DNA of 64,000 nt from Hyphomicrobiales bacterium (GCA_900468625.1 UBUL01000007.1:1-64000), one strand, 5' to 3'. Shown: positions 38,530-48,316, numbered from the stretch's first letter. A program made the numbers and translations. The notes: generated by a model not told the origin, from the letters alone.

Positions 38530-39582
38530 CTATGCGAACCGTCCGCTCTCAATGGCGTACCGCGTCTCTCCCTGCTTGATGAAGGGACCGCTCTTCATCC
38601 GGCTATCGAGCTTCTTCTCGGCGTCGGGATCAGACTGGGCGCTGAACCAGTCCGTGTTGAATACCTTGTCCCACGCCTTCATGGCCTGCTCATGCGTGCA
38701 GTTGGGATCGTCCAGGATTTCGAGGTGCTCCAAGTTCTCAGCGAGGCAATCCTTGAAGAACGCGACTTTGGCGTTTCCCGAGTGGACGATGTTTTCGTCA
38801 TTCAAAGTTGGATGGCCGATCTCGTCGTTGACTTCCAGGCGATCATGAACCTGCTGCATCAGCCTCCGGAACGCTTGGTCGTTCCGCTCTCTGATCTCGA
38901 GATAGCATTCCTCGACCAGGCGCGATATCGCGAAGCCCGACGTCGTCCTTGATTTCCAGGATGCTCGGCTTTTGGCAAACTTTTTCATCAATCGGGTCAT
39001 GCGGACGAACTGACCTCGGTTGCCATCCTTGCTTGCATCGGAGCAGCGGGTGCTGTTGGCCGTCTTGAACCACTTCGTAACGGATCGAGTGTCGGAACGT
39101 TTCCAGTTCGGACCTGCCAACTCCCATGCAGGCTTGGGCTGGCCCGAGATGGGATCTTTGATCTCGATTTTACGATAGGATGGTACATCAACATGATATC
39201 CATCGTTGTAATAGACGCGGACACAGTTCTTGCGGACTTCAGGAGGGCGCTTGAAACGACTGTCCTGAAGGGCGTCGCAGACCATCTGCCGAACGGCGAG
39301 AGCCGACATCTCGCCTCCGTTGGGGCCCACGAGATCATCCTTCTCGAAGTAAACCCCGTCATCGATGTCGTAGTCGCCGTCCTCTTCCTGAATCATCGTC
39401 TTCATGGAATACGAACCTTGGGTGTGCATCCCGATAGGCGTTGGTTTCTCGGCCGCCCGAAGACCACCTTTGAGGCGCTCGCGATTGGTGTCGGCCTTGT
39501 CCTTGATGTCTAGGCGATCCTCGTCCGACAGCTTCACCATGTCGCGCTGATACTTTAGGATCTGACTGTTGCAGTTCTTCAT
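38530..39582 (-). CDS. CBASS CD-NTase (DncV-like cyclic nucleotide synthase)
   Basis: A 350-aa nucleotidyltransferase that would make a cyclic di- or trinucleotide signal on phage infection. The GS motif is TQGSYSMKT (G56-S57), the metal-binding pair is DYDIDDGVYF (D72 and D74), and a third acid is D132 in YHVDVPSYRK. Its ATG overlaps the effector stop (ATGA), the E2-like gene follows, and the set is a complete short CBASS. The C-terminus ends SGRFA with no terminal glycine. The nucleotide product cannot be told. Confidence 0.88.
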   Translation of the reverse strand: MKNCNSQILKYQRDMVKLSDEDRLDIKDKADTNRERLKGGLRAAEKPTPIGMHTQGSYSMKTMIQEEDGDYDIDDGVYFEKDDLVGPNGGEMSALAVRQMVCDALQDSRFKRPPEVRKNCVRVYYNDGYHVDVPSYRKIEIKDPISGQPKPAWELAGPNWKRSDTRSVTKWFKTANSTRCSDASKDGNRGQFVRMTRLMKKFAKSRASWKSRTTSGFAISRLVEECYLEIRERNDQAFRRLMQQVHDRLEVNDEIGHPTLNDENIVHSGNAKVAFFKDCLAENLEHLEILDDPNCTHEQAMKAWDKVFNTDWFSAQSDPDAEKKLDSRMKSGPFIKQGETRYAIESGRFA

Positions 39583-40712
39583 TGAAATACCTCTATGGGA
39601 ACACCCGCTTTCGGCATGGGCGGAACTTCGTTGAAAAGTGTATGGATCATCTGGCCCTCCGGGTGACCGGGACGGTCGCAAAGACTCTTCACCATGTCGG
39701 CATCATCATATCCATGCGCGATCAATGCCTTCAGAGCCTTGGGTCGAGATTCATCCAAGCTGAGATATTTGAGCATCGTCGCTGCAGCTTCTTGCTGCGG
39801 AACACGTACATGGGTGACGGGGCGACCGAGCTTGGAGATGTGTCCCGCGAAGAAACGCGCCATTTGGTCGTACGCGAACTCCTGTACGTCTATGGCCAGC
39901 GGTCCAATTTCGGCGCCGAGCTTCCACGAGAGCATCGACCGGTGAACCTTCTTTGGCTGTATCTGTGATCCAGCAGGTCGCGAGACGTTTCCTATAGAGA
40001 AAATCTCGATCGGCTGGTCCGGTGCGGCGCAGGATAGCGCGTCAATCATAGCGACGAGGACTGGGTTGTTCGCCCATAAGCCGCCGTCCGCAAATATGCG
40101 GAAGTTGTCGGAATTGGTATCTGGATCGCGTACTGCGGCCAGAGAACGATAAATCGGTGCCGCGCTTGATGCCAGGCAGACATCGGCCAAGCGATAATTG
40201 TCGTCACGGACCCCGCTTTTTGGCGTTTTCTTGAAGACCCAGGAGCGGTGCTTTTCCATGGATACGGCCGGAATCGAAAGGCCGATGCCGCGTTTGTCGA
40301 GAACCTGCTTCATGGTGATGTCTTGCAGTTCGTTTCGCAAGGCCGACTGTAACGCGGCGTCGCCGGCACGCACAATCCGCCCGCCTTTTGTTACAGCCCG
40401 CCAGAGCGGACTTAAGACTCCGTCCTTGATGCGATGGGGGAAGATTGCAGCGCCGTGTTCTTCATACAGCGCAACGATGGAGGACATCGGACGACCGATG
40501 GCAGCGGCGCACCCGAGGATCGCCCCCGTGCTGGTTCCTGCAATGAGGTCGAAGCCCCTGCCGAAGTCAAGAGCTTCTACGTTCCGGAGGCGGGCATAGT
40601 AGCCCGCGAGCTTGTCTAGTAAAGCGGCGGTGTAGATGCCGCGCATGCCGCCGCCATCAATGCAGAGAACACGGTATGGCTTCACATGCGACTTTTCGAT
40701 TGCATTATTCAT
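39579..40712 (-). CDS. CBASS effector, patatin-like phospholipase (CapV-like)
   Basis: A 377-aa patatin-type lipase. The oxyanion loop is CIDGGGMRGIYTAALL (residues 17-32), the nucleophile is S61 in AGTSTGAILG, and the dyad partner is D209 in FADGGLWANNP. In CapV-type effectors the cyclic nucleotide switches on the lipase, which destroys the inner membrane of the infected cell. It is the first gene of the operon. A TTG at 40760 would lengthen it by 16 residues; the ATG at 40712 is preferred. Confidence 0.9.
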   Translation of the reverse strand: MNNAIEKSHVKPYRVLCIDGGGMRGIYTAALLDKLAGYYARLRNVEALDFGRGFDLIAGTSTGAILGCAAAIGRPMSSIVALYEEHGAAIFPHRIKDGVLSPLWRAVTKGGRIVRAGDAALQSALRNELQDITMKQVLDKRGIGLSIPAVSMEKHRSWVFKKTPKSGVRDDNYRLADVCLASSAAPIYRSLAAVRDPDTNSDNFRIFADGGLWANNPVLVAMIDALSCAAPDQPIEIFSIGNVSRPAGSQIQPKKVHRSMLSWKLGAEIGPLAIDVQEFAYDQMARFFAGHISKLGRPVTHVRVPQQEAAATMLKYLSLDESRPKALKALIAHGYDDADMVKSLCDRPGHPEGQMIHTLFNEVPPMPKAGVPIEVFQ

Positions 40713-40875
40713 GGAGATTAGCTTGCGTTTTGATCGGTGGAGGTTTGGAACTGATTCCAACTATTCCGTTTGTTTCACTCTTTGTTCCTGAAGGCATTTT
40801 CCGAGCACTTTTCAGTGCCCGGAGTTTTCGCTTTGAGGTCCGCTTGCTGCCCATTGTCACGGCGTTTTGGCCACC

Positions 40876-40897
40876 GTGACATTTCTTAGGGAGCAAT
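40876..40897. repeat. Inner right copy of the CBASS-flanking repeat
   Basis: Starts GTGACATTTCTT and ends CAAT. It matches the outer copy at 40919-40940 at 19 of 22 positions, in the same direction, 43 bases apart. Confidence 0.55.
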
Positions 40898-40918
40898 CAG
40901 ACCCTTACCCCTGGTCCC

Positions 40919-40940
40919 GTGACATTTGTTGGGGACCAAT
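40919..40940. repeat. Outer right inverted repeat bracketing the CBASS operon
   Basis: Starts GTGACATTTGTT and ends GACCAAT. It is the inverted partner of 37807-37828 (18 of 22 positions). Such ends recall insertion-sequence termini, but no transposase or clear target duplication is seen. Confidence 0.6.
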
Positions 40941-40963
40941 TCACTAGGCGATCAGTTGAACAC

Positions 40964-43900
40964 TCAGCTGCAGCCGCTCGTCGCGCCGCAAGTGTCGCAC
41001 TTCTCGCAAGTCCCGTTGCGGACCATCGTGAAGTTCTGGCACTCGGTGCACATGTTGCCGGTGTAGCCCTGCATGATGGAGCGGGCGCGGCGTTCGGATT
41101 CCAGCTTCTTGGCTTCCGTCTTGGCGTTGGCGGCTTCGTTCGCCGCATTGTCGCTGAAGAGGCCTGCCGCGGATTCGGAGATGACTTCCTCCGCGATCTC
41201 TTCGGCCAATTCCTTCGCACGCTCCTCATAATCGCGCTTGAAGGCGACGACTTCGGAGGTTGAAACCGCGCTTGCCGGCTCCAGCTTGCGGACCGTGTTG
41301 CCGGCAAAGGCGGTTACGGTCGAGAGCGAGGCGGCGCGGGCAGGGGCAGCCGTTGCCGACCCCTTGGCGTCTGCCGAACGATCACCCGATGTCTGAACCA
41401 GCGTCGGCTTGTAGCCGCGGGTCAGGCCCTTGGAGACGACATCGGCCTTGCCTTCGGAAACGCCGCGTCCGAGCGCCGTGTTGTTGAAGTCGGAGGTGTC
41501 GACATGAGCGAGATCGTGGCGGCCGAGATAGGAGATCGCCAGTTCGCGGAACACGTAGTCGAGGATCGACGTGGCGTTCTTGATGGCGTCGTTGCCAGTC
41601 ACGATGCCGGCCGGCTCGAACTTGGTGAAGGTGAAGGCGTCGACATATTCTTCGAGCGGCACGCCATACTGCAGGCCGAGCGAAACGGAGATGGCGAAGT
41701 TGTTGATGAAGGCGCGGAGCGCCGAGCCTTCCTTGTTCATATCAAGGAAGATTTCGCCTAGGCGGCCGTCGTCATATTCGCCGGTGCGCAGGAAGATCGT
41801 GTGACCGCCGATCTTGGCCTTCTGGGTATAACCCTTGCGGCGGCTCGGCAGCTTTTCCTGCGTGCGGACGACCTTTTCGATCACGCGCTCGACGATCTTT
41901 TCCGTGATGGTGACGGCCTGTGCGGCTGCCGGAGCCTGCAGGAATTCCTCCAGCGCATCCTCGTCGCTGTCATCTTCGATCAGCGAGGCGTTCAGCGGCT
42001 GGCTGAGCTTGGAGCCGTCGCGGTAGAGAGCGTTCGCCTTCAGGCCGAGCTTCCAGGACAGCATATAGGCGTTCTTGCAATCCTCGACGGTTGCCTCGTT
42101 CGGCATGTTGATCGTCTTGGAGATGGCGCCCGAGATGAACGGCTGCGCTGCCGCCATCATGCGGATATGGCTTTCGACCGAGAGGTAACGCTTGCCGATC
42201 TTGCCGCAAGGATTGGCGCAATCGAAGACGGCGAGATGTTCGTTCTTGAGGAACGGGGCGCCTTCCAGCGTCATCGCACCGCAGACATGGATGTTCGCGG
42301 CCTCGATGTCCTTCTTGGAGAAGCCGAGATGGTCGAGCAGGTTGAAGCTCATATCGGCCATCTGCTCGTCGGACACCTTCAGCGTGGCCTTCAGGAAGTC
42401 GGCGCCGAGGGTCCATTGGTTGAAGACGAACTTGATGTCGAAGGCGCTCTTGAGAGCGGCATTGACGGCATCGACCTTCTCGGCCGTAAAGCCCTTGGCC
42501 TTCAGCGTCGACGGGTTGATGGCCGGAGCCTGGTTCAGGTTGCCGTGGCCGACGGCGTAAGCCTCGATTTCCGCAATCTGGCTTTCGGAGTAGCCCAGCG
42601 TGCGCAGCGCTTCCGGAACGGCGCGGTTGATGATCTTGAAGTAGCCGCCGCCGGCGAGCTTCTTGAACTTCACCAGGGCGAAGTCCGGCTCGATGCCGGT
42701 CGTGTCGCAATCCATGACGAGGCCGATCGTGCCGGTCGGCGCAATCACGGTTGCCTGGGCGTTGCGGTAGCCATGCTTTTCGCCGAGTTCCAGCGCCTTA
42801 TCCCAGGCGGCCTTGGCATGGACGACGAGATCCTGATCCGGATTGTCGGCATGGATCAGCGCCACGGGATTGACCGACAGGCTCTCATAGCCCGAGGTCT
42901 CGCCGTAGGCGGCGCGGCGATGGTTGCGGATGACGCGCAGCATGTTCTCGCGGTTCGGCTTGAACATCGGGAAGGTCCCGAGTTCTGACGCCATTTCGGC
43001 CGAGGTGGCATAGGCGACACCGGTCATGATCGCGGTCAGCGAACCGGCGATGGCGCGGGCTTCGTCCGAGTCATAGGGAATGCCCGACGACATCAGCAGG
43101 CCGCCGATATTGGCGTAGCCGAGGCCGAGCGTGCGGTATTCGTAGGAAAGTTCGGCAATGCGGCGCGACGGGAACTGCGCCATCATCACGGAGATTTCGA
43201 GAACGACGGTCCACAGGCGCACGGCGTGCTCGTAATCGGCAACGTTGATGCGCTTCGTCGCTGCGTCCTTGAAGGTCATCAGGTTCAGCGAGGCGAGGTT
43301 GCAGGCCGTGTCGTCGAGGAACATGTATTCCGAGCATGGGTTGGATGCGCGGATCGGGCCGGCAGCCGGGCTGGTGTGCCAGTCGTTCATCGTCGTGTTG
43401 AAGTGCAGGCCCGGATCGGCCGATGCCCAGGCGGCGTAGGAGATGGACTCCCAGAGATCGCGGGCCTTCAGCGTCTTGACGACCTTGCCGTCCTTGCGGG
43501 CGGTCAGGTTCCAGTCGCCATCATTCTCGACGGCGCGCAGGAAGTCGTCCTTGATGGAAACGGAATTGTTGGAATTCTGGCCCGATACGGTGAGATAGGC
43601 TTCCGAATCCCAGTCCGTGTCGTAGGTCTTGAATTCCAGATCCTTGTAGCCCTGGCGAGCGAACTGGATGACGCGCTGGACGTAGTTTTCCGGAACCTGA
43701 TCCTTCTTGGCCGCGCGGATCTCGCGCTTCAGGGCAGGGTTCTTGGCCGGGTCGAAGCAATCGTCATTGTCGCCTTCGCAATTGACCGTCGCCTTCATGA
43801 TCGCCTTCAGGTGCTTGGCGACGATTTTGGAGCCGGTGACGAGGGCGGCGACCTTCTGCTCTTCCTTGACTTTCCAGTTGATGTAGTCCTCGATATCCGG

Positions 43901-44761
43901 ATGGTCGATGTCGACGACGACCATCTTGGCGGCGCGGCGCGTGGTGCCGCCCGACTTGATGGCGCCAGCGGCGCGGTCGCCGATCTTCAGGAAGCTCATC
44001 AGGCCCGAGGAGCGGCCGCCGCCGGAAAGCTTTTCACCCTCGGCGCGCAGCATCGAGAAGTTGGAGCCGGTGCCGGAGCCGTATTTGAAGAGACGTGCCT
44101 CGCGAACCCAGAGGTCCATGATGCCGCCTTCGTTGACGAGGTCGTCCTCGACCGACTGGATGAAGCAGGCATGCGGCTGCGGGTGCTCATAGGCCGACTT
44201 GGACTTGGTGAGCTTGCCGGTGAAGGGATCTACATAATAGTGGCCCTGGCCTGGGCCGTCGATGCCGTAGGCCCAGTGCATGCCGGTGTTGAACCACTGC
44301 GGCGAGTTCGGGGCGACACGCTGGGTGGCGAGCATATAGGCAAGCTCGTCGCGGAAAGTGGATGCATCTTCCTCGGAGGAGAAGTAGCCGCCCTTCCAGC
44401 CCCAATAGGTCCAGGTGCCGGCGAGGCGATCGAAGACCTGGCGCGCATCGGTTTCAGAACCGCTCTGCTGCTCCTTCGGCAGATCCTTCATGGCGGCTTC
44501 GTCAGGCACGGAGCGCCACAGGAAGGAAGGAACGTCGTTCTCCTCGAACTTCTTCAATTTGGCGGGCACGCCGGCCTTGCGGAAATACTTCTGGGCCAGG
44601 ATGTCGGCGGCGACCTGCGAGAACTGCGCGGGCACGTCGATGTTTTCGAGGCGGAAGACGATCGACCCGTCGGGATTCTTGATCTCGCTCGTCGCCTTGC
44701 GGAATTCGATGTCCGCATAGGGTGACTGGCCGGCCTTCGTAAAACGACGTTCGATGCGCAT
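40964..44761 (-). CDS. nrdJ: B12-dependent class II ribonucleotide reductase
   Basis: NrdJ (1265 aa) reduces ribonucleotides to deoxyribonucleotides using adenosylcobalamin, independent of oxygen. The active-site region [20 protein letters not shown], the NSNNSVSI stretch, the loop [20 protein letters not shown] and the C-terminal cysteine cluster [20 protein letters not shown] plus CGATSGCS are all present; length fits the rhizobial form. Two NrdR-box-like sites lie 135-180 bases upstream. The C-terminal cysteines serve in re-reduction of the active site in this family. Confidence 0.97.
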   Translation of the reverse strand: MRIERRFTKAGQSPYADIEFRKATSEIKNPDGSIVFRLENIDVPAQFSQVAADILAQKYFRKAGVPAKLKKFEENDVPSFLWRSVPDEAAMKDLPKEQQSGSETDARQVFDRLAGTWTYWGWKGGYFSSEEDASTFRDELAYMLATQRVAPNSPQWFNTGMHWAYGIDGPGQGHYYVDPFTGKLTKSKSAYEHPQPHACFIQSVEDDLVNEGGIMDLWVREARLFKYGSGTGSNFSMLRAEGEKLSGGGRSSGLMSFLKIGDRAAGAIKSGGTTRRAAKMVVVDIDHPDIEDYINWKVKEEQKVAALVTGSKIVAKHLKAIMKATVNCEGDNDDCFDPAKNPALKREIRAAKKDQVPENYVQRVIQFARQGYKDLEFKTYDTDWDSEAYLTVSGQNSNNSVSIKDDFLRAVENDGDWNLTARKDGKVVKTLKARDLWESISYAAWASADPGLHFNTTMNDWHTSPAAGPIRASNPCSEYMFLDDTACNLASLNLMTFKDAATKRINVADYEHAVRLWTVVLEISVMMAQFPSRRIAELSYEYRTLGLGYANIGGLLMSSGIPYDSDEARAIAGSLTAIMTGVAYATSAEMASELGTFPMFKPNRENMLRVIRNHRRAAYGETSGYESLSVNPVALIHADNPDQDLVVHAKAAWDKALELGEKHGYRNAQATVIAPTGTIGLVMDCDTTGIEPDFALVKFKKLAGGGYFKIINRAVPEALRTLGYSESQIAEIEAYAVGHGNLNQAPAINPSTLKAKGFTAEKVDAVNAALKSAFDIKFVFNQWTLGADFLKATLKVSDEQMADMSFNLLDHLGFSKKDIEAANIHVCGAMTLEGAPFLKNEHLAVFDCANPCGKIGKRYLSVESHIRMMAAAQPFISGAISKTINMPNEATVEDCKNAYMLSWKLGLKANALYRDGSKLSQPLNASLIEDDSDEDALEEFLQAPAAAQAVTITEKIVERVIEKVVRTQEKLPSRRKGYTQKAKIGGHTIFLRTGEYDDGRLGEIFLDMNKEGSALRAFINNFAISVSLGLQYGVPLEEYVDAFTFTKFEPAGIVTGNDAIKNATSILDYVFRELAISYLGRHDLAHVDTSDFNNTALGRGVSEGKADVVSKGLTRGYKPTLVQTSGDRSADAKGSATAAPARAASLSTVTAFAGNTVRKLEPASAVSTSEVVAFKRDYEERAKELAEEIAEEVISESAAGLFSDNAANEAANAKTEAKKLESERRARSIMQGYTGNMCTECQNFTMVRNGTCEKCDTCGATSGCS

Positions 44762-44895
44762 GGTCCCAATCCTTCATTCGTTGGTGCGCGCCTGCATGAA
44801 AGCAGGGCGCAAAAATTCTCATTCCGGCATCGCGAATTCAACGCGCAGCCAGTCTCTGATCCGCTTTCCGACAGGAGTGTCATCCGGAGATGTCT

Positions 44896-44942
44896 TTCCT
44901 GTATCTTGTGGTGATGGTGGCTGCAAACACTAAATATAGTAT
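44896..44942. promoter_or_regulatory. Paired NrdR boxes upstream of nrdJ
   Basis: ACACTAAATATAGTAT (44927-44942) matches the NrdR box pattern ACACwATATnTwGTGT closely. A weaker copy, TTCCTGTATCTTGTGG, begins 31 bases away at 44896. NrdR normally binds two boxes about three helical turns apart, so the spacing supports the assignment. Confidence 0.65.
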
Positions 44943-45171
44943 TAACAGCTTATTGCCGCCAGTCCCCGCATCGATTTTTTGGCAGCATCGATATCGGCAC
45001 AAAAACCCTCTCGGCGGTCACCGGCTAGGGTGAAACGCCTTGAATCCAAATCCGATTTCGAAATGAGAACCAGCCCTCGTAACCCCGCCTGGTCCAGTCG
45101 CCGCCGCAACGTCGTCCATTAACTTTGAAAGACCCGATTCCGTCAAGGGGTGGTTTGTAACGGATTGCTAA

Positions 45172-45187
45172 CCACAATATCTTGTGG
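45172..45187. promoter_or_regulatory. Distal NrdR-box-like palindrome
   Basis: CCACAATATCTTGTGG is a near-perfect palindrome with the NrdR box layout. It lies about 410 bases upstream of nrdJ and has no partner at 31 bases, so it may serve an unseen transcript or be a coincidental match. Confidence 0.4.
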
Positions 45188-45420
45188 GCTTGCCTGTGGA
45201 AACTGGGGAAACGCCAGTAGGATAGAAGAATCAAGAGCTTGGGGAGCGATGCTCGCCCTTCGTGCCACCATTGACGAGGCAAATGTCATCAACGCAGAAA
45301 TCAAAAGCGACAAAATTGTGACCGTGGCCGCAGCACCATTGGCAGGGCGGCTAAATCATGCCGTAGCGCATCATGATTCGCGTGGAAACCCTTGAATCCC
45401 GCGTATTCTCGCCAACGCAT

Positions 45421-45454
45421 GCCCACTAAATCTAGTGGGCGCCGCAGCGCCCAC
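45421..45454. other. Two overlapping, mutually exclusive hairpins
   Basis: GCCCACTA-AATC-TAGTGGGC (45421-45440) and GTGGGCGC-CGCA-GCGCCCAC (45435-45454) are both perfect 8-bp stems and share 45435-45440, so only one can form at a time. They lie 78 bases beyond the 3' end of gpt. Confidence 0.5.
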
Positions 45455-45531
45455 CTCTATTACCTTTATCCGAATCAGATTTCGCCACCGCGCTCGGATC
45501 GTGACTGATTCGCGCTGCCGGCAGATGCAGA

Positions 45532-46029
45532 TCAGCCGCGATGACCCTTGGCGATCGGTTCCTGATAGGTGAAACCCATGTCCCAGGGGAAGTAGATCCA
45601 GGTATCCTGGCTGACCTCGGTGATGAAGGTGTCGATTGTGGGAACGCCCGTCGGCTTGGCGTAGACGCAGGCGAAATGCGCCTTCGGCAGCATGGCGCGG
45701 ACTTCGAGGGCCGTCTTGCCGGTATCGGTGAGATCGTCGATGACGAGCACGCCTTCGCCGCCGTTGACCGACAGTTCCGGTGCAATGCCCTTGAGCAGGT
45801 TCATTTCGCCCTGGCTGGAATAGTCGTGATAGGAAGCGACGCAGACCGTTTCGATCAGGCGGATATTGAGCTCGCGCGAGATGATGGCGGCCGGCACGAG
45901 GCCGCCGCGGGTGATGCAGACGATCGCCTTGAAATCGCGGTTGAGGCCGGCAAGCCGCCAGGCAAGCGCGCGGGCATCGCGATGGAACTGATCCCAGGAT
46001 ACGGGAAAGGCTTTATCGGGCAGGGACAT
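45532..46029 (-). CDS. gpt: Xanthine phosphoribosyltransferase
   Basis: A 165-aa purine salvage enzyme that converts xanthine or guanine with PRPP to the nucleotide. The PRPP-binding motif is [17 protein letters not shown] (about residues 95-111), and the hood and C-terminal segment [20 protein letters not shown] matches the Gpt type. The ATG at 46029 ([20 protein letters not shown]) has GGAGCTTCCGCC upstream. Confidence 0.92.
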   Translation of the reverse strand: MSLPDKAFPVSWDQFHRDARALAWRLAGLNRDFKAIVCITRGGLVPAAIISRELNIRLIETVCVASYHDYSSQGEMNLLKGIAPELSVNGGEGVLVIDDLTDTGKTALEVRAMLPKAHFACVYAKPTGVPTIDTFITEVSQDTWIYFPWDMGFTYQEPIAKGHRG

Positions 46030-46345
46030 GGCGGAAGCTCCGGGGCATGGAATAATGACACACCGGCAGCGCCGGCGACTCTGAGCAGACCCCGCAACGG
46101 ACGCGGACCATGATCCAGATCCGGAACGCAATTCGCTTGATATCCGCGTGAACATGATCTCATCCGGGGAAAAGCGATATGCCTTTCGGGATCATGCTCC
46201 TTCGACCGCGCGAATGGTTCCCTGGCGGGAATTCTGTCATCGGTCGCTGCTTTCTGCTGGATTTGCGGGCAAAAGGCAATAGCTGCGAGGAGCGCAACCA
46301 ATGCACATTTGCACCGGTCGACATAGGATTCGAACTTTCAGCCGC
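46030..46345. other. gpt-usp intergenic region
   Basis: These 316 bases hold no supportable gene. They contain repeated CATGATC/GATCATG words (46109-46115, 46153-46159 and 46189-46196) and TCCGG runs, which look like short intergenic repeat debris typical of rhizobia. The gpt promoter should lie at its left end. Confidence 0.4.
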
Positions 46346-47191
46346 TCAGCGTGCCAGAAGCGTCATCGCGGTCATCGATTGCAGCAGGGTGCGCGTCGTG
46401 CCGCCGAAGATCATCTGCCATAACCAGGAATGCGTATATGCGCCCATGACCAAGAGATCGATGCTGTCGTCCGCAAGCCGGTTTTCGATGACCTGCGACG
46501 GCGTCGACTTGTTGGCGCAGGCGGCCGTCTCGAACCTGGCATGAACGCCGTGGCGCGTCAGTGCGGCTGCGATCTGGACACCGGTTTCCTTGGAGGGATG
46601 CGGATCCTTCTCCGACGTGCTGACCGAGAGGATCTCGACGGAATCGGCAGCCTTGAGGAAGGGCAGGGCGTCGAAGGTGGCACGCGCCACTTCCTTGGAA
46701 CCGTTCCAGGCGATCAGCACGCGGCGAATGGGCTTGGGTTCCTTCAGAATGTAGGGGATCAGCAGAACCGGCCGGCCGCTGTCGAACAGAAAGGTTTCGA
46801 CATCGACCTGCGTATCGGCATATTTGGACAGGTCCGGCTGCACGGCGACGAGCAGATCGGCGCTGCGCGCGCTCTCGATCAGCGGTTCGGTGCCGTAGCC
46901 GACCGTGCTGGCGAAGCTGTGCCATTCATAGGCGAGGCCGGCGCGCTCCATCTTGGAGCGGAACACCCGCTCGATCTCGACCGCCTGATTATGGGCCACA
47001 TCCTGAAGCGCCTGGACGGCGACAGGATCCGGAATTTCCATAGGCGCCACGAGCGGCACAGTCGAGACGATTTCCGCATGGAGACCGACGACATAGGCGC
47101 CATGCTCCTTGGCGAGCGCCGCCGAAAACTCGGCGGCGACGCGCGTATTGTCGGGGTTATCAAGTACGGTCACTATTGTTTTGTAGGCCAT
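46346..47191 (-). CDS. Universal stress protein, two-domain type
   Basis: A 281-aa protein of the UspA family. The first half begins MAYKTIVTVLDNPDNTRVAA and the second half begins KPIRRVLIAWNGSKEVARAT, each the first strand of a Usp fold. The C-terminal stretch DLLVMGAYTHSWLWQMIFGG corresponds to the usual G-x2-G-x9-G nucleotide-binding region, in altered form, followed by a typical TLLQSM end. A role in stress survival is usual for the family; the trigger is unknown. Confidence 0.9.
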   Translation of the reverse strand: MAYKTIVTVLDNPDNTRVAAEFSAALAKEHGAYVVGLHAEIVSTVPLVAPMEIPDPVAVQALQDVAHNQAVEIERVFRSKMERAGLAYEWHSFASTVGYGTEPLIESARSADLLVAVQPDLSKYADTQVDVETFLFDSGRPVLLIPYILKEPKPIRRVLIAWNGSKEVARATFDALPFLKAADSVEILSVSTSEKDPHPSKETGVQIAAALTRHGVHARFETAACANKSTPSQVIENRLADDSIDLLVMGAYTHSWLWQMIFGGTTRTLLQSMTAMTLLAR

Positions 47192-47306
47192 GAAGAGATC
47201 TCCCAGCGGAAGGGTTTGGATCGGATCATGATATCAGCATTCCGCAATAAAATAATGTGCGGAATGGCCTCAGGGTTCCCTCGAAAGTGCACGCCTTCGT
47301 TGAATA

Positions 47307-48080
47307 TCAGGCTTCAGCCGACTGATTTTCCTTGGCTTTCGACTGCCGGATGGTTTCGATCATGGCGCGCACTTCCGCTGCTGCATTTTCAACCATTTCG
47401 GCAGAGCGGCCCCTGACGACGATTTCGGTCGAGAAGAATTGGCCGACATAACGGGGGTAGGAGCCGATGCTGGTCTCTGGATGCGCCTTCTGGATGAGGC
47501 CGAGCGGCGTGCCGATCTCGCCTTCGCCGTAGGGGCAGGAGATCGCCGTCGAAAGCATGCGCACGCCGGTTTTGAGCGTCGGGATGACATTGTCGAGCAT
47601 CGCCTGGAAAACCTGCGGTACGCCGGCCATGACATAGACGTTGCCGATATTGAAGCCCGGGGCCGTCGAGACCGGATTGGCGATATGCTTCGACCCGACG
47701 GGCATGCGCGCCATCCGCTGGCGTGCCTCGGTGAACTTCATCTCGCGCCGGGCATACATCTCGCCCATGATGCGCATCGCTTCGGCATCGTGCTCGCAGG
47801 GCACGCCGAAAGCCTTGGCGATGGCATCGGCGGTGATGTCGTCATGGGTCGGGCCGATGCCGCCTGACGTGAAGACATAATCGTATTGGCTGCGCAGGGC
47901 GTTCAGCGCGGATACGATGGCGTCCTCGTCGTCGGCCACGATGCGGACTTCCTTCAGGTCGATGCCGGCCAGCAGCAGCACATCCGCGAGATGGCCGATA
48001 TTCTTGTCCTTGGTCCGGCCGGAGAGCAATTCGTCGCCGATGGCGAGCATGGCGGCTGTGACAATGGTTTCGTTTGACAT
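47307..48080 (-). CDS. CinA N-terminal (MoCF/MogA-like) domain protein
   Basis: A 257-aa protein consisting of the molybdopterin-binding-like domain found at the N-terminus of CinA. The motif TAAMLAIGDELLSGRTKDKN is at residues 8-27 and FTSGGIGPTHDDITADAIAK follows. It lacks the C-terminal nicotinamide-nucleotide amidase domain of full CinA. The ATG at 48080 is preferred over an upstream opening at 48287, which would extend into the wrbA promoter. Confidence 0.88.
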   Translation of the reverse strand: MSNETIVTAAMLAIGDELLSGRTKDKNIGHLADVLLLAGIDLKEVRIVADDEDAIVSALNALRSQYDYVFTSGGIGPTHDDITADAIAKAFGVPCEHDAEAMRIMGEMYARREMKFTEARQRMARMPVGSKHIANPVSTAPGFNIGNVYVMAGVPQVFQAMLDNVIPTLKTGVRMLSTAISCPYGEGEIGTPLGLIQKAHPETSIGSYPRYVGQFFSTEIVVRGRSAEMVENAAAEVRAMIETIRQSKAKENQSAEA

Positions 48081-48316
48081 GAAGACATCCAGGAAAATGC
48101 GCATCGGCGCGTTCGCAAAGGTCCGAAATAGGTAACGCTGTTTGCGGCGAATGCAAACGTTCGTTTTCGCGCCGTCAAGGTCATTGCGCACGTTGCAAAC
48201 GAAGTTCCGTCTATGCAGGATGAACAGTGCGTTCTGAGCCCGGGGGCTGCGTTCCCGTCGCATCGCTGATACAACATTGCCTGACACTTAACGCGTCCAG
48301 CAAACAGGAGACGGTC

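Larger units (their letters stand above)
40713..40963. promoter_or_regulatory. A+T-rich promoter region of the CBASS operon
   Basis: This gap separates capV (reading left) from the 3' end of nrdJ. Its capV-proximal part is A+T-rich. It holds an inverted repeat TGTCACGG-N11-CCGTGACA (40855-40881) and the two right-hand repeat copies. The CBASS promoter should lie here, although no clear hexamers stand out. Confidence 0.4.
44762..45531. other. nrdJ-gpt intergenic region
   Basis: A 770-base gap. Short open frames occur but none has a ribosome binding site or a recognisable protein. It contains the nrdJ promoter with NrdR-box-like sites (44896-44942), another such palindrome (45172-45187), and two overlapping hairpins (45421-45454) near the gpt end. 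No B12 riboswitch box is evident to me. Confidence 0.5.

Noticed and set aside
37799..40953. GCGATC words near both ends of the CBASS unit as a target-site duplication
   Set aside because: They are only six bases long and lie at different distances from the inverted repeats, so they are probably coincidental.
45150..45395. Short open frame (81 codons) in the nrdJ-gpt gap
   Set aside because: No ribosome binding site, no recognisable protein pattern and an NrdR-like palindrome inside it.
44762..45531. Possible cobalamin riboswitch upstream of nrdJ
   Set aside because: A B12-dependent enzyme made this worth checking, but I could not find a convincing B12-box or the multi-stem layout near the start. 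The NrdR-like sites explain the region better.
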